Below are positions 1-8,275 of a DNA stretch of 64,000 nucleotides, in pieces (the first letter of the stretch is position 1; each line of letters begins with the position of its first letter). This DNA comes from Kordia sp. SMS9 (GTDB lineage: Bacteria > Bacteroidota > Bacteroidia > Flavobacteriales > Flavobacteriaceae), in NCBI RefSeq assembly GCF_003352465.1, contig NZ_CP031153.1:1540465-1604464 (forward strand). Direction: 5' to 3'. The position numbers were made by a program, and so were the translations under genes. Under the pieces are notes generated by a model that worked only from the letters and a program-made list of their open reading frames with translations, was not told the origin of the DNA and did no database searches.

Positions 1-1
1 T

Positions 2-169
2 GAAGACAAAGGTTTTGGATTCATTACCAACGACAACACAGGAAGAGACATTTTTGTTCATGTTTCCAACTTAAATGGCTTAGTATTAAACGAAGGCGAC
101 AACGTTTCTTACGAAGAAGAAGAAGGCCGTAAAGGGATGGTTGCTACACAAGTGCAAATTATTGAATAA
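2..169 (+). CDS. Cold-shock protein, CspA family (3' end only)
   Basis: The last 55 codons of a gene that begins before the window. The residues GFGFI near the start and DIFVHVS after them are the RNP-1 and RNP-2 nucleic-acid-binding motifs of the cold-shock OB fold, and the chain ends in the last beta strand. Proteins of this family bind single-stranded RNA and DNA in the cytoplasm and act as RNA chaperones. About one fifth of the usual 65-70 residues is missing at the N-terminus, or more if the protein has an extension. A strong terminator follows 31 bp after the stop. Confidence 0.9.
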   Translation, partial: EDKGFGFITNDNTGRDIFVHVSNLNGLVLNEGDNVSYEEEEGRKGMVATQVQIIE

Positions 170-200
170 ATTGTTCAACAAACCCACCGTTACAAGTTAC

Positions 201-227
201 ACGCGCAATGAAAGTTGCGCGTTTTTT
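201..227 (+). terminator. Rho-independent terminator of the cold-shock gene
   Basis: A perfect 8-bp stem ACGCGCAA/TTGCGCGT (201-208 with 215-222) with a 6-nt loop runs straight into six T residues (222-227). Confidence 0.9.
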
Positions 228-228
228 G

Positions 229-251
229 TTATACCAATTTACATTTAAAAT
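229..251. repeat. 23-bp repeat, copy 1 (second copy at 31201-31223)
   Basis: TTATACCAATTT followed by ACATTTAAAAT is found identically at 31201-31223. Here the unit is half of an imperfect palindrome: ATACCA at 231-236 is matched by TGGTAT at about 251-256, which reaches the tadA stop codon. It is intergenic in both places and is probably a remnant of a dispersed short repeat. Confidence 0.7.
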
Positions 252-255
252 GGTA

Positions 256-711
256 TTAGTTTAAATTTCGTCTTTGAATAAAAAACTGTTTCAGCAATTG
301 TGAAGCTTCTTCTGCTAATACGCCGCCTTTCATCACGGTTTTTGGATGTAGTTTAGTGTTTAAATTGATGCAACCACGTTCGGTATCGCGTGCGCCGTAG
401 ACAATATTTGATATTTGACTCCAATACAACGCGCCAGCACACATTTGGCAAGGTTCAAGCGTAACGTAGAGCGTACATCTTTTTAAATATTTTCCGCCTA
501 AAAAATTTGCGGCTGCGGTAATTGCCATCATTTCAGCATGCGCTGTGACATCGTTTAAGGTTTCTGTTAAGTTATGTCCGCGCGCAATCACTCTATTGTC
601 AATGACAATCACAGCACCTACGGGAATTTCGCCTTTTTCAAACGCAAATTCGGCTTCTTGCAGTGCTTTTTTCATAAAGTAGTTGTCGTCAAAGATGTTT
701 TCGAGTTGCAT
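256..711 (-). CDS. tadA: tRNA adenosine(34) deaminase TadA
   Basis: Cytoplasmic zinc enzyme that deaminates adenosine-34 to inosine in the anticodon of tRNA-Arg(ACG). The 151-aa chain has the normal length and carries the cytidine/deoxycytidylate deaminase signature: His58-Ala-Glu60 (zinc ligand and proton-shuttle Glu) and Pro87-Cys88-x-x-Cys91 (two further zinc ligands). The substrate-pocket pattern around GEIPVGAV is also typical. It is divergent from dxs, with 84 bp between the two starts. A guanine or cytidine deaminase is less likely given the PCQMC context. Confidence 0.95.
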   Translation of the reverse strand: MQLENIFDDNYFMKKALQEAEFAFEKGEIPVGAVIVIDNRVIARGHNLTETLNDVTAHAEMMAITAAANFLGGKYLKRCTLYVTLEPCQMCAGALYWSQISNIVYGARDTERGCINLNTKLHPKTVMKGGVLAEEASQLLKQFFIQRRNLN

Positions 712-795
712 GGATGAAAGTATTATGATGTAAAATTAGTAAGTTTTTAGTGAACCAACTTCAAAAATCGTAATTTTATACCTTGAAAATCCCGC

Positions 796-2568
796 ATGAA
801 AAATTTACTTTCACATATCAATTCACCAACCGATTTACGGAAACTTTCCAAAAAAGAACTTCCTCAAGTTGCGCAAGAATTACGCGAATTTATTATTGAC
901 ATTGTTTCTGTGAAAGAAGGACATTTAGGCGCAAGCTTGGGCGTGGTCGATTTGACAATTGCGCTACATTATGTGTTTAACACGCCAAAAGATTTGCTCG
1001 TTTGGGATGTGGGACATCAAGCATACGGACATAAGATTTTAACCGAAAGACGCGAAGTTTTCCACACAAACCGACAAAAAAAAGGCATTTCTGGTTTTCC
1101 TAAACGCGAGGAAAGTGAATACGATACGTTTGGCGTGGGACATTCGTCAACGGCGATTTCCGCAGCGTTGGGAATGGCGATTGCGTCCAAGTTACAACAG
1201 AATTTTACCAAACAACATATTGCCGTTGTTGGCGATGCTTCTATTGCAAGCGGAATGGCGTTTGAAGCCATGAACCATGCAGGCGTTACGGATACGAACA
1301 TTTTGATTATTTTGAATGATAACGCTATCGGAATTGATCCAAGTGTAGGCGCATTAAAAATGTATTTGACCAATGTAAAGAAAGGCACACAGAAGCAAGA
1401 TAATATTTTTGAAGCCCTAAATTTCAACTATTCGGGACCGATTGACGGACATGATATTATTGCGGTTGTAGCTGAATTGGAACGCTTAAAAACGGTCAAA
1501 GGGCCAAAGTTTTTGCATGTCATTACCACGAAAGGCAAAGGATTGCAAAAAGCTGAAGAAGATCAAGTGAAATATCATGCGCCCGGGAAGTTTGATAAAT
1601 TTACTGGCGAACTGAAACCCAAAAATACCGCACATTTACCGCCAAAGTTTCAAGATGTATTTGGACATACGATTGTAGAATTAGCGCAAAAAAATGAAAA
1701 AATTGTGGGAATTACGCCTGCCATGCCCACAGGAAGTTCATTAAAATTTATGATGGAAGCTATTCCCGATAGAGCATTTGATGTTGGGATTGCCGAACAA
1801 CACGCAGTGACGCTGGCGGCCGGAATGGCAACCCAAGGTTTAGTTCCGTTTTGTAATGTGTATTCTACATTTTTGCAACGCGCGTACGATCAGGTGATTC
1901 ATGATGTAGCATTGCAGAATTTACCTGTCATTTTTTGTTTGGACAGAGCTGGTTTGGTAGGACAAGATGGCGCTACACATCACGGTGTGTTTGATTTGGC
2001 ATATTTACGCTGCATTCCAAATTTGATCATTTTTGCACCTTTTGATGAGGTTGCACTTCGAAATATCATGTACACTGCACAACTTGGCTTAGCGCATCCA
2101 ATTGCAATTCGGTATCCTAGAGGTCGCGGAAGTGTTATAGATTGGAAAAAACCATTTCAAAACATAGAAATCGGGAAAGGTCGTTGTTTGATTTCAGGTT
2201 CAAAAGTAGCGGTATTAAGTATTGGATATATTGGAAATCTAGCGAAAGCGGCGATCAACGAATTGGATGTTACGGATGAAATTGGTTTGTATGATATGCA
2301 GTTTGTAAAACCGTTGGATGAACAGTTATTGCATCAAGTGTTTGCAACGTATGAAACGATTGTGACGCTTGAAAATGGTGTTATTACTGGTGGTTTTGGA
2401 AGTGCCATTGTCGAATTTGCTTCAAAACATACATATTCTAATACAATACAAATGTTAGGCGTTCCCGATACATTTATAGAGCATGGAACGGTTGAAGAAT
2501 TGCATGAGGAATGTGGTATTTCAAAAGAAGCGATAAAGAAAATGTTGATTTTTTTGTTAGACAATTAG
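796..2568 (+). CDS. dxs: 1-deoxy-D-xylulose-5-phosphate synthase
   Basis: First enzyme of the MEP isoprenoid pathway: condenses pyruvate and glyceraldehyde-3-phosphate with loss of CO2, using thiamine diphosphate. The 590-aa protein is at the short end of the family. The ThDP/Mg site is visible as GDAS (Gly146-Asp147) and Asn174-Asp175-Asn176, with active-site histidines in EGHLG (His43) and GHQAYGHK. The middle transketolase pyrimidine-binding domain begins near residue 290 and the C-terminal transketolase domain near 465. GDAS stands where many DXS proteins have GDG. It is the only isoprenoid gene in the window. Confidence 0.95.
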   Translation: MKNLLSHINSPTDLRKLSKKELPQVAQELREFIIDIVSVKEGHLGASLGVVDLTIALHYVFNTPKDLLVWDVGHQAYGHKILTERREVFHTNRQKKGISGFPKREESEYDTFGVGHSSTAISAALGMAIASKLQQNFTKQHIAVVGDASIASGMAFEAMNHAGVTDTNILIILNDNAIGIDPSVGALKMYLTNVKKGTQKQDNIFEALNFNYSGPIDGHDIIAVVAELERLKTVKGPKFLHVITTKGKGLQKAEEDQVKYHAPGKFDKFTGELKPKNTAHLPPKFQDVFGHTIVELAQKNEKIVGITPAMPTGSSLKFMMEAIPDRAFDVGIAEQHAVTLAAGMATQGLVPFCNVYSTFLQRAYDQVIHDVALQNLPVIFCLDRAGLVGQDGATHHGVFDLAYLRCIPNLIIFAPFDEVALRNIMYTAQLGLAHPIAIRYPRGRGSVIDWKKPFQNIEIGKGRCLISGSKVAVLSIGYIGNLAKAAINELDVTDEIGLYDMQFVKPLDEQLLHQVFATYETIVTLENGVITGGFGSAIVEFASKHTYSNTIQMLGVPDTFIEHGTVEELHEECGISKEAIKKMLIFLLDN

Positions 2569-2589
2569 CATCTTTATCATTCCTGCGAA

Positions 2590-2715
2590 GGCAGTAATCC
2601 ATGAGTTCAGTGTTGATTTTGCCGAAATTAAGACAAGATTCGGTATGGTTTCAAAGTAGATCTCGATATAAAATTCTTTCAGAATTCCACTCGATCTGAC
2701 GATTCGAATTTACAC
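2590..2715. repeat. Degenerate REP-like intergenic sequence
   Basis: The space between the convergent genes dxs and DUF1801 contains the pieces ATTCCTGCGAAGGCAG, TCTCGAT and CTCGATCTGACGA. They resemble decayed copies of short palindromic repeats such as the element at 3266-3346. No ORF or terminator with a clear T-run was found. Confidence 0.35.
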
Positions 2716-2729
2716 ATTACAACAGGAGT

Positions 2730-3140
2730 CTATCGTTTCAACTGATAGCTTTTTTCAATGAGCTGTTTTAAAATATTCATGTCTACATCTGAAAGACTTT
2801 TTACATACAAACACCCTTTTCCTGTTTTGTGTTTTCCGAGGTTGTTTAATAATTCAGTTTCTGTGTTTACATCATACGTCATGTAGAGCGACATATGTGC
2901 TTTTGCGGGAGAGAATCCTGTGCGAAACCATTCAAATTCATCACCATTTTTTCGTTGATACGAATATTTTCCATAACCAATCATGTTTTTCCCCCACATT
3001 TTCGCTTCTTTTCCCGTGACTTCTTTAAATACTTCTAGCAATATTTTTGCATCTGCTTTTCGTTTTTCGTTTTGAACGGTTTCAACAAAAGCATGTACAT
3101 CTTTTTCAGTTTCTGCATTTACTAAGGTTTTTTTCGCCAT
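2730..3140 (-). CDS. DUF1801 (YdhG-like) domain protein
   Basis: A 136-aa cytoplasmic protein without signal peptide or membrane segment. The residues MWGKNMIGYGKY followed by FEWFRTGFSPAKAH and the small alpha/beta layout fit DUF1801, a fold of unknown function related to the YdhG/frataxin-like group. The start ATG is the only good one. It converges with dxs. No function can be assigned. Confidence 0.8.
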   Translation of the reverse strand: MAKKTLVNAETEKDVHAFVETVQNEKRKADAKILLEVFKEVTGKEAKMWGKNMIGYGKYSYQRKNGDEFEWFRTGFSPAKAHMSLYMTYDVNTETELLNNLGKHKTGKGCLYVKSLSDVDMNILKQLIEKSYQLKR

Positions 3141-3208
3141 GATGCATCGTTTTTAGGTTAATTATTTAGAGAAATAAAAAGCGAACGTCTTACATCAAAT
3201 TTATACAT

Positions 3209-3404
3209 TAACGTGAGTTCGACTTAAAAAACCTTTATTTTACTTGTAATTTACTGAAAAATAAACACTTGTCAGTTCGAGCGCAGTCGAGAACAGCTAA
3301 GAATTGATATTTTCAAAGGAATCTCGACTGCGCTCGATTTGACATTAAGTGTAATGTATTAACAATAAAGTACATAGCATAATATTTATATCGAACTCAC
3401 GTTA
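3209..3404. repeat. Nested palindromic (MITE-like) element
   Basis: A perfect 14-bp inverted repeat TAACGTGAGTTCGA (3209-3222) / TCGAACTCACGTTA (3391-3404) encloses 168 bp. An 81-bp palindromic unit (3266-3346) sits exactly in the middle, 43 bp from one arm and 44 bp from the other. No transposase is encoded. It fits a small non-autonomous or REP-type element. Its right arm supplies the stop codon of the small ORF at 3397-3537. Confidence 0.65.
3266..3346 (+). repeat. 81-bp palindromic repeat, copy 1
   Basis: The arms TTCGAGCGCAGTCGAGA and TCTCGACTGCGCTCGA pair with each other around a roughly 28-nt A+T-rich centre. The same 81 bp occurs in reverse orientation at 62097-62177 with only four mismatches by my alignment. 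The conserved arms and the conserved centre mean the whole unit was copied, not just a hairpin. Confidence 0.85.
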
Positions 3405-3537
3405 CATTAGTTAATATCGCTTTCGCTGGAATTTTTCCTTGTTGTGCTTCTTTTTTCTTTTTACTACTAATGATGTAGCCAATAATGGCAAGAAATAGCA
3501 AAATATATATAATTCTTCTTCTTTTCGTTTGATTCAT
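3397..3537 (-). CDS. Small single-span membrane protein (hypothetical)
   Basis: A 46-codon ORF from an ATG at 3537. The translation has a basic N-terminus (KRRR), one hydrophobic segment (IIYILLFLAIIGYII) and a Lys-rich tail, which is the layout of a small bitopic membrane protein. The last residues and the TGA come from the arm of the palindromic element, so the original C-terminus may have been replaced. There is no recognisable family. It could also be non-coding; the hydrophobic and basic pattern is the only support. Confidence 0.4.
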   Translation of the reverse strand: MNQTKRRRIIYILLFLAIIGYIISSKKKKEAQQGKIPAKAILTNVT

Positions 3538-3584
3538 AATCATAAAACTTCCAGCAAATACTAAGTTACTATTTTTTCAAGTAT

Positions 3585-3618
3585 AAAAAAAAGCGGACGT
3601 ATTGAGATACGTCCGCTT
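3585..3618 (-). terminator. Terminator of the T9SS BNR-repeat gene
   Basis: Stem AAGCGGACGTA (3591-3601) / TACGTCCGCTT (3608-3618) with a 6-nt loop. On the minus strand it is followed by a run of about eight T residues, 23 bp after the stop of the 3641-6454 gene. Confidence 0.9.
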
Positions 3619-3640
3619 TCAATTTTATATAGAATGCTCT

Positions 3641-6454
3641 TTACTGAATCACGATTTTTTGTGTTTTGATAGCATCGTTTTGTTGAATTTTCAAAATGTA
3701 AACTCCTGTTGATAATTCAGAAAGGTTCAAGTTAGCAGGTGCATTTCTTGCTAAATCAAGTTGTTTTACACCAGCTTGTTGTCCTGCAATTGTATATGCT
3801 GTAATGGTAGCTTTCCCGCTTTGATTTGCTTTAATGGTCATATTTCCATTAGAAATCGTCGGATAGATGGAAAAGTTATCAGCCGCTGTAAATTCTTCTG
3901 TGCTTAATACGCCTGGAAGGAACTTTCCGGTAAAGAAACCTCTACCGTGCGTGGTAGCCAATACGGTATTGTCTGTAGTTCGTAAATCTAAATCCAATAC
4001 AGGAACGGCGCGCATTCCATTATCAGAACGTGTCCATGTTGGGGTTGGTGTATCAAAATTAGCAGATCTCCAAACACCAAGTTCTGTTCCTATAATGACT
4101 TCAGCACCATTGGCTACTAAAGGATTTACTAGAATTGCTTTTACAGGAATATCTGGTAAATTTCCTTCTTTTGCTTGCCAAGTTGCTCCAGCATCAGGCG
4201 AATACCATACATTCGTTACTCCATAGTTATGGAAAGTTACATACAAATCGTCTTCCGTTTCACCGAATTCAATATCTGAAATACTTCCTACAAAACCTGG
4301 ATCTTGTACGTTTGACCAAAGTCGTATGTTGGTTAAAGCAGCTTCAATTTTTAATAAACGCCCATTGCGAAGTCCTGCATATACTGTTTGCCCATTGGCA
4401 GATACTGCAAATGCAGTAGGACGACTATTTAGTAATGAATTGGTTAAATTGTTTGTCACAATGCTAGCACTTCCGCTAGTAATATTTGTATACTGCCCAA
4501 TAACAGCGGATCCTCCAGAGGCATCAGCATACAGTGTATTGGTGTTTTTGTCCAATTCTGCTACGTTGATAAAAGCACCATTGTTTCCATTACTTGCTAT
4601 AAAATACGCCCCTGAAAAATTTAAGGAAGGATATGGAATGAATACGTGACTTAAAAACGGGAAGGAAGCAATCATATACCCATCGTTAAAATCAATCGCT
4701 GTATATGCGCCATCTCCTCCTAAGAATTCGGCAACACTATTGATACCAGCATTCGCATCCAAAGTAATTAAACTTCCGTTGTCTTGTGTTCCTCCGGCAA
4801 AATCATCACCATCAGCGATATCGCCATCGGCAATGTCGCCATAATAAAATTGCGTTACGTTATAATTTAAGTTTCTTGATTGAATAGCATTGGCATTCCC
4901 TGCTGAGTTAACGATATCCGCGCTGTAATATACACCACCGTCATTTCCTATGATTGCCTGTGTATTGTCATTCGGACGAAAAACAATCGCATGCTGATCC
5001 GCATGCACAAAAGAAGCTGTAATATTTTGCTGTCCGTTTCCTGTTGTCCATTTCGAAATTTGATCCCAATTGTTTAGATTGCTATCATATTTAAACAAAT
5101 CAATACCACCAACATATAAGTTATCATTGTTATCTACTTCAATCGGTAAATTATAAAATGCTTGTTGTCTTGTGTAATCAGATGCAGGAATTCCATTATC
5201 GGCATCATTAGGTTCTGTTAAAGCGGAAAGAGACACAAAATTATCCGTTGTTTGATACAAATCTGCTTGCGATCCACTTCCAATATCAGCAGCAACCCAA
5301 AAAGTGCCTGGAGTTATAGAAGAAGGCTCTATTTCTGTACGTTGTGCACTTGGTATTGTGGTTACTAAATTGAAAGTATTTCCATCCGTTGATTGGTAAA
5401 TAGATCCTCCAGGATTTCCTAAATAGTCTCCCGTAGTCGCTAACCATATATCGTTGTTTAAATCGATTTCAATATCGTTTGGATTTCTAAACGCACCATT
5501 GCTATATTGAATTGGAAAGCGTGACCAGTTTGCGCCACCATCATCAGATTTGTACAATCCGTGTTGATCAAATCCTAAAATATTTGTTGGGCTTCCTGCT
5601 TCTCGGTAACGAGCACTCGCCATGGCAGCATATATTTCTGTTGTTCCGTTGTTATCTCTTGCAACAAGGTCATTTACATAGAAAATTCCATCTAAAAGCA
5701 ATACGCCACCTGGGGAAGAAGTTGAAGTTCCGAAGTTTCCACCAATTACCTGCTGCCAGTTTGCACCACCATCTGTAGATTTATAGACTCCAGATCCTAC
5801 AGCAAATCCTGATGTATAGGATTCTCCTGAGGCTAGATACATGATGTTTGAATTATTTGGATCAGAAATAAGTACGGTTACGGAAATGTTATCCGCTAAT
5901 CCTGGTACTAATTGCCAAGGTGAATTTGCATCTGTAATATCATCATTTACCCATAATCCACCAGAAACTCCACCTGCAAATACACGTGTATAGTCGTCAG
6001 CAGGATTGGCATTGTTGATGTCATTCGGATCAAATAGTAAAGCTCTTGTACGACCACCAATGTTATTAGGTCCACGTTCTTCCCAGTTATTGTCTACGGC
6101 ATCTCCAGGCGCACGACCTTGCAATTGCGATAGTTGTCGCTGAATTTCAGGAATCAATTCTGGAGTTGGTCTTCCAAGACTTGGATTCATCGTCAATTCC
6201 CATAATTGTTCATTGTAAGCATTTGGTGGCAATCCTTTTGCTTTACGATCTTTACGTGATAACTTTTGTGTTTCTTTGTACGGACTATTGGCTAAAAAAT
6301 TAGCATGTTTTTCACGCAATTCAGCGCTTGAAATTTTTTCTTGTGCTTCCTCAGACGATACATTCATCAGAACATATCCTGCGACAGCGACAAATAGAAG
6401 ACTTGCAAATGCTCCTATTGTTAATTTTCTTTTCATATTTTTTGTTTTAAGCAT
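3641..6454 (-). CDS. Secreted BNR-repeat protein with T9SS type A sorting domain
   Basis: A 937-aa exported protein. An N-terminal hydrophobic segment (residues 8-28) acts as signal. From about residue 120 to 840 the chain is rich in sialidase/Vps10-type beta-propeller motifs of the form STDGGANW, SDDGGANW and SPDAGATW (Asp-box repeats). The last 80 residues (FSIYP start, GxYILKI near the end, KIVIQ terminus) are a type A C-terminal sorting domain recognised by the type IX secretion system, so the protein is expected at the cell surface or released. No catalytic sialidase residues could be assigned; a scaffold or adhesin role is as likely as a hydrolase. A second ATG six codons in (6436) is an alternative start. 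Confidence 0.88.
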   Translation of the reverse strand: MLKTKNMKRKLTIGAFASLLFVAVAGYVLMNVSSEEAQEKISSAELREKHANFLANSPYKETQKLSRKDRKAKGLPPNAYNEQLWELTMNPSLGRPTPELIPEIQRQLSQLQGRAPGDAVDNNWEERGPNNIGGRTRALLFDPNDINNANPADDYTRVFAGGVSGGLWVNDDITDANSPWQLVPGLADNISVTVLISDPNNSNIMYLASGESYTSGFAVGSGVYKSTDGGANWQQVIGGNFGTSTSSPGGVLLLDGIFYVNDLVARDNNGTTEIYAAMASARYREAGSPTNILGFDQHGLYKSDDGGANWSRFPIQYSNGAFRNPNDIEIDLNNDIWLATTGDYLGNPGGSIYQSTDGNTFNLVTTIPSAQRTEIEPSSITPGTFWVAADIGSGSQADLYQTTDNFVSLSALTEPNDADNGIPASDYTRQQAFYNLPIEVDNNDNLYVGGIDLFKYDSNLNNWDQISKWTTGNGQQNITASFVHADQHAIVFRPNDNTQAIIGNDGGVYYSADIVNSAGNANAIQSRNLNYNVTQFYYGDIADGDIADGDDFAGGTQDNGSLITLDANAGINSVAEFLGGDGAYTAIDFNDGYMIASFPFLSHVFIPYPSLNFSGAYFIASNGNNGAFINVAELDKNTNTLYADASGGSAVIGQYTNITSGSASIVTNNLTNSLLNSRPTAFAVSANGQTVYAGLRNGRLLKIEAALTNIRLWSNVQDPGFVGSISDIEFGETEDDLYVTFHNYGVTNVWYSPDAGATWQAKEGNLPDIPVKAILVNPLVANGAEVIIGTELGVWRSANFDTPTPTWTRSDNGMRAVPVLDLDLRTTDNTVLATTHGRGFFTGKFLPGVLSTEEFTAADNFSIYPTISNGNMTIKANQSGKATITAYTIAGQQAGVKQLDLARNAPANLNLSELSTGVYILKIQQNDAIKTQKIVIQ

Positions 6455-6698
6455 AATTGAATCTCACGCAAGTGATTTAGTAATCATCTCATTAATTTTT
6501 AATGCAATTTTTTTGAGGTATATTTAATTTTAAAATGGACTGAGTAAAACGTGTTATTCTTTTTGAGTTAGTGTTTTTAAAATGTTTTTTGCGTCTACTT
6601 TAAAGCTAAAATAGTGAGTGCAGCGCAAAAAATGAATGCTGTTTTTTTAGAATAATTTTAGACATAATATTTAGTAAATTGGGTTTAGCAAAATTTAT

Positions 6699-8042
6699 TT
6701 ATACGGTTTTGGCTGTGAGTTTGTTAAACAGAATTACCGCTTTACTATCTGATAATTTAGAGATGTAATTGGTAATATTCATCAGCCTGTGGTATAAATA
6801 GTCTGTTGTATAGTCTACACTTTCGGGTAAAACTTTCAAAATGAGTTTGTCATAATTTGAAAGTGTTCCTGTATGATAGTTTTCTACGGCTGTAATAAAG
6901 GTGTTGAGCAACTGTTGCAATACGTGATATCCTGTAATTTCTTTTTCGATAACTTCGTCACTTCTGTAGATTTTATCAATGCTTATTTTGATAATATCAT
7001 CAATTTGCGCCTTGTATTTGCTCTTGTCCATAATACCTACAGAAAAATTGCCTGCACAGATGGCTTCTTCGTTTTCCAAGAAGATACGCACTGCATCTTC
7101 AATTAAAGTGTTGATAGATAATGCTCGTAAATAACTTAAACGGTCTTCACGGTGTTGCAATTGGCTATATTTTTCTTTGTGAATGGTATCTCGCACCAAA
7201 TTGATTAAATACTCCAATGCTTTTTCTTCTTGAATCAATCCGAGATTGATGCCATCTTCAAAATCAATAATGGTATAGCAAATATCATCGGCGGCTTCTA
7301 CCAAAAATGTCAGTGGATGTCTTGCATACCGAATGTCATCTCCATTTCCATATTTCGTTAAGCCAAGTTCCTCAGCAACATCAGTAAACGCTTCTTTTTG
7401 CGATTGAAAAATTCCGTATTTCTTATCTGCAATATGTGTAGTTGGTTTTTTAGGAAGCGATTGTTTTGGATATTTCATAAAAGCACCTAAGGTTGCATAA
7501 CTCAAACGCAAACTTCCGTCTACACCTTTGCGATTTTCGGTCAAAATTTTAAATCCGTTGGCATTTCCTTCAAAATCACATACATCTTGAAACTCTTTTG
7601 GAGTTAACTTTGATTGAAATTTTGATCCATTCCCGATTTTAAAATATTCACCAATGGCTTTTTCGCCAGAATGTCCAAACGGTGGATTTCCAATATCATG
7701 TGCCAAAGCAGCCGCAGCGACAATAGCGCCAAAATCGTTGAACTGAAATCCGTGAACTTCTTTTAAATGTGGATATTTTTCTAGGAGTTTTGTGCCTACT
7801 TTTCTTCCCAAACTTCTTCCTACCACCGAAACTTCCAAGCTATGTGTAAGTCGTGTGTGTACAAAGTCAGTTTTAGATAATGGAACTACCTGAGTTTTAT
7901 CTTGCAAGCTGCGAAAAGCGGAGGAAAAAATGACGCGATCGTAATCCACTTCGAATCCCAATCGGGTTTCGTCTTGCTCTTTACGCAGTCGTTTATGGGT
8001 ATCTCCGTGACGTTTTAAAGAGAGTAATTGTTCCCAATTCAT
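6699..8042 (-). CDS. dgt: Deoxyguanosinetriphosphate triphosphohydrolase (dGTPase)
   Basis: HD-superfamily cytoplasmic enzyme that splits dGTP (or other dNTPs) into deoxynucleoside and triphosphate. The metal site is visible as His67 in RLTHSLE and His115-Asp116 in LAHDIGNPPFGHSG; the latter stretch is diagnostic of dGTPases. The 447-aa length suits the family. It stands alone between two unrelated transcription units, with its start 233 bp from the divergent PiT gene. Confidence 0.92.
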   Translation of the reverse strand: MNWEQLLSLKRHGDTHKRLRKEQDETRLGFEVDYDRVIFSSAFRSLQDKTQVVPLSKTDFVHTRLTHSLEVSVVGRSLGRKVGTKLLEKYPHLKEVHGFQFNDFGAIVAAAALAHDIGNPPFGHSGEKAIGEYFKIGNGSKFQSKLTPKEFQDVCDFEGNANGFKILTENRKGVDGSLRLSYATLGAFMKYPKQSLPKKPTTHIADKKYGIFQSQKEAFTDVAEELGLTKYGNGDDIRYARHPLTFLVEAADDICYTIIDFEDGINLGLIQEEKALEYLINLVRDTIHKEKYSQLQHREDRLSYLRALSINTLIEDAVRIFLENEEAICAGNFSVGIMDKSKYKAQIDDIIKISIDKIYRSDEVIEKEITGYHVLQQLLNTFITAVENYHTGTLSNYDKLILKVLPESVDYTTDYLYHRLMNITNYISKLSDSKAVILFNKLTAKTV

Positions 8043-8225
8043 TAGAAAAATAGCATTTTACGTGCAATATACCACATATATAAATGAAATGCCAATCCTT
8101 AACAATTATCAACGCTTCATACCAGCATTTAAAGGAAAATGAACGATATTTCCTCGATTTTTTAGTTATTTGTTATATTTAACACAGCTATGGATGGTAT
8201 TTAAGATATAACCTTTAGGTAACAT

Positions 8226-8233
8226 TACATTTG
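8226..8233 (+). promoter_or_regulatory. Candidate -7 box of the PiT gene
   Basis: TACATTTG matches the Bacteroidota -7 consensus TAnnTTTG exactly and lies 42 bp before the ATG. No TTG at the usual -33 spacing was found, so the promoter may need an activator. Confidence 0.5.
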
Positions 8234-8275
8234 GCGACACTATTGATATTTGTAAATTATTTTTAATATCCTCAT

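Noticed and set aside
231..256. Imperfect palindrome after tadA as its terminator
   Set aside because: No T-run follows on the minus strand, and the left half recurs elsewhere as a repeat.
1017..1427. Long reverse-strand open frame inside dxs
   Set aside because: It is antisense to a strongly conserved enzyme gene and its translation shows no domain; the same holds for antisense frames in feoB, the PiT gene and the RND gene.
3641..6454. Sialidase activity for the BNR-repeat protein
   Set aside because: Asp-box repeats are present, but the Arg triad and other catalytic residues could not be identified; BNR repeats also occur in non-enzymes.
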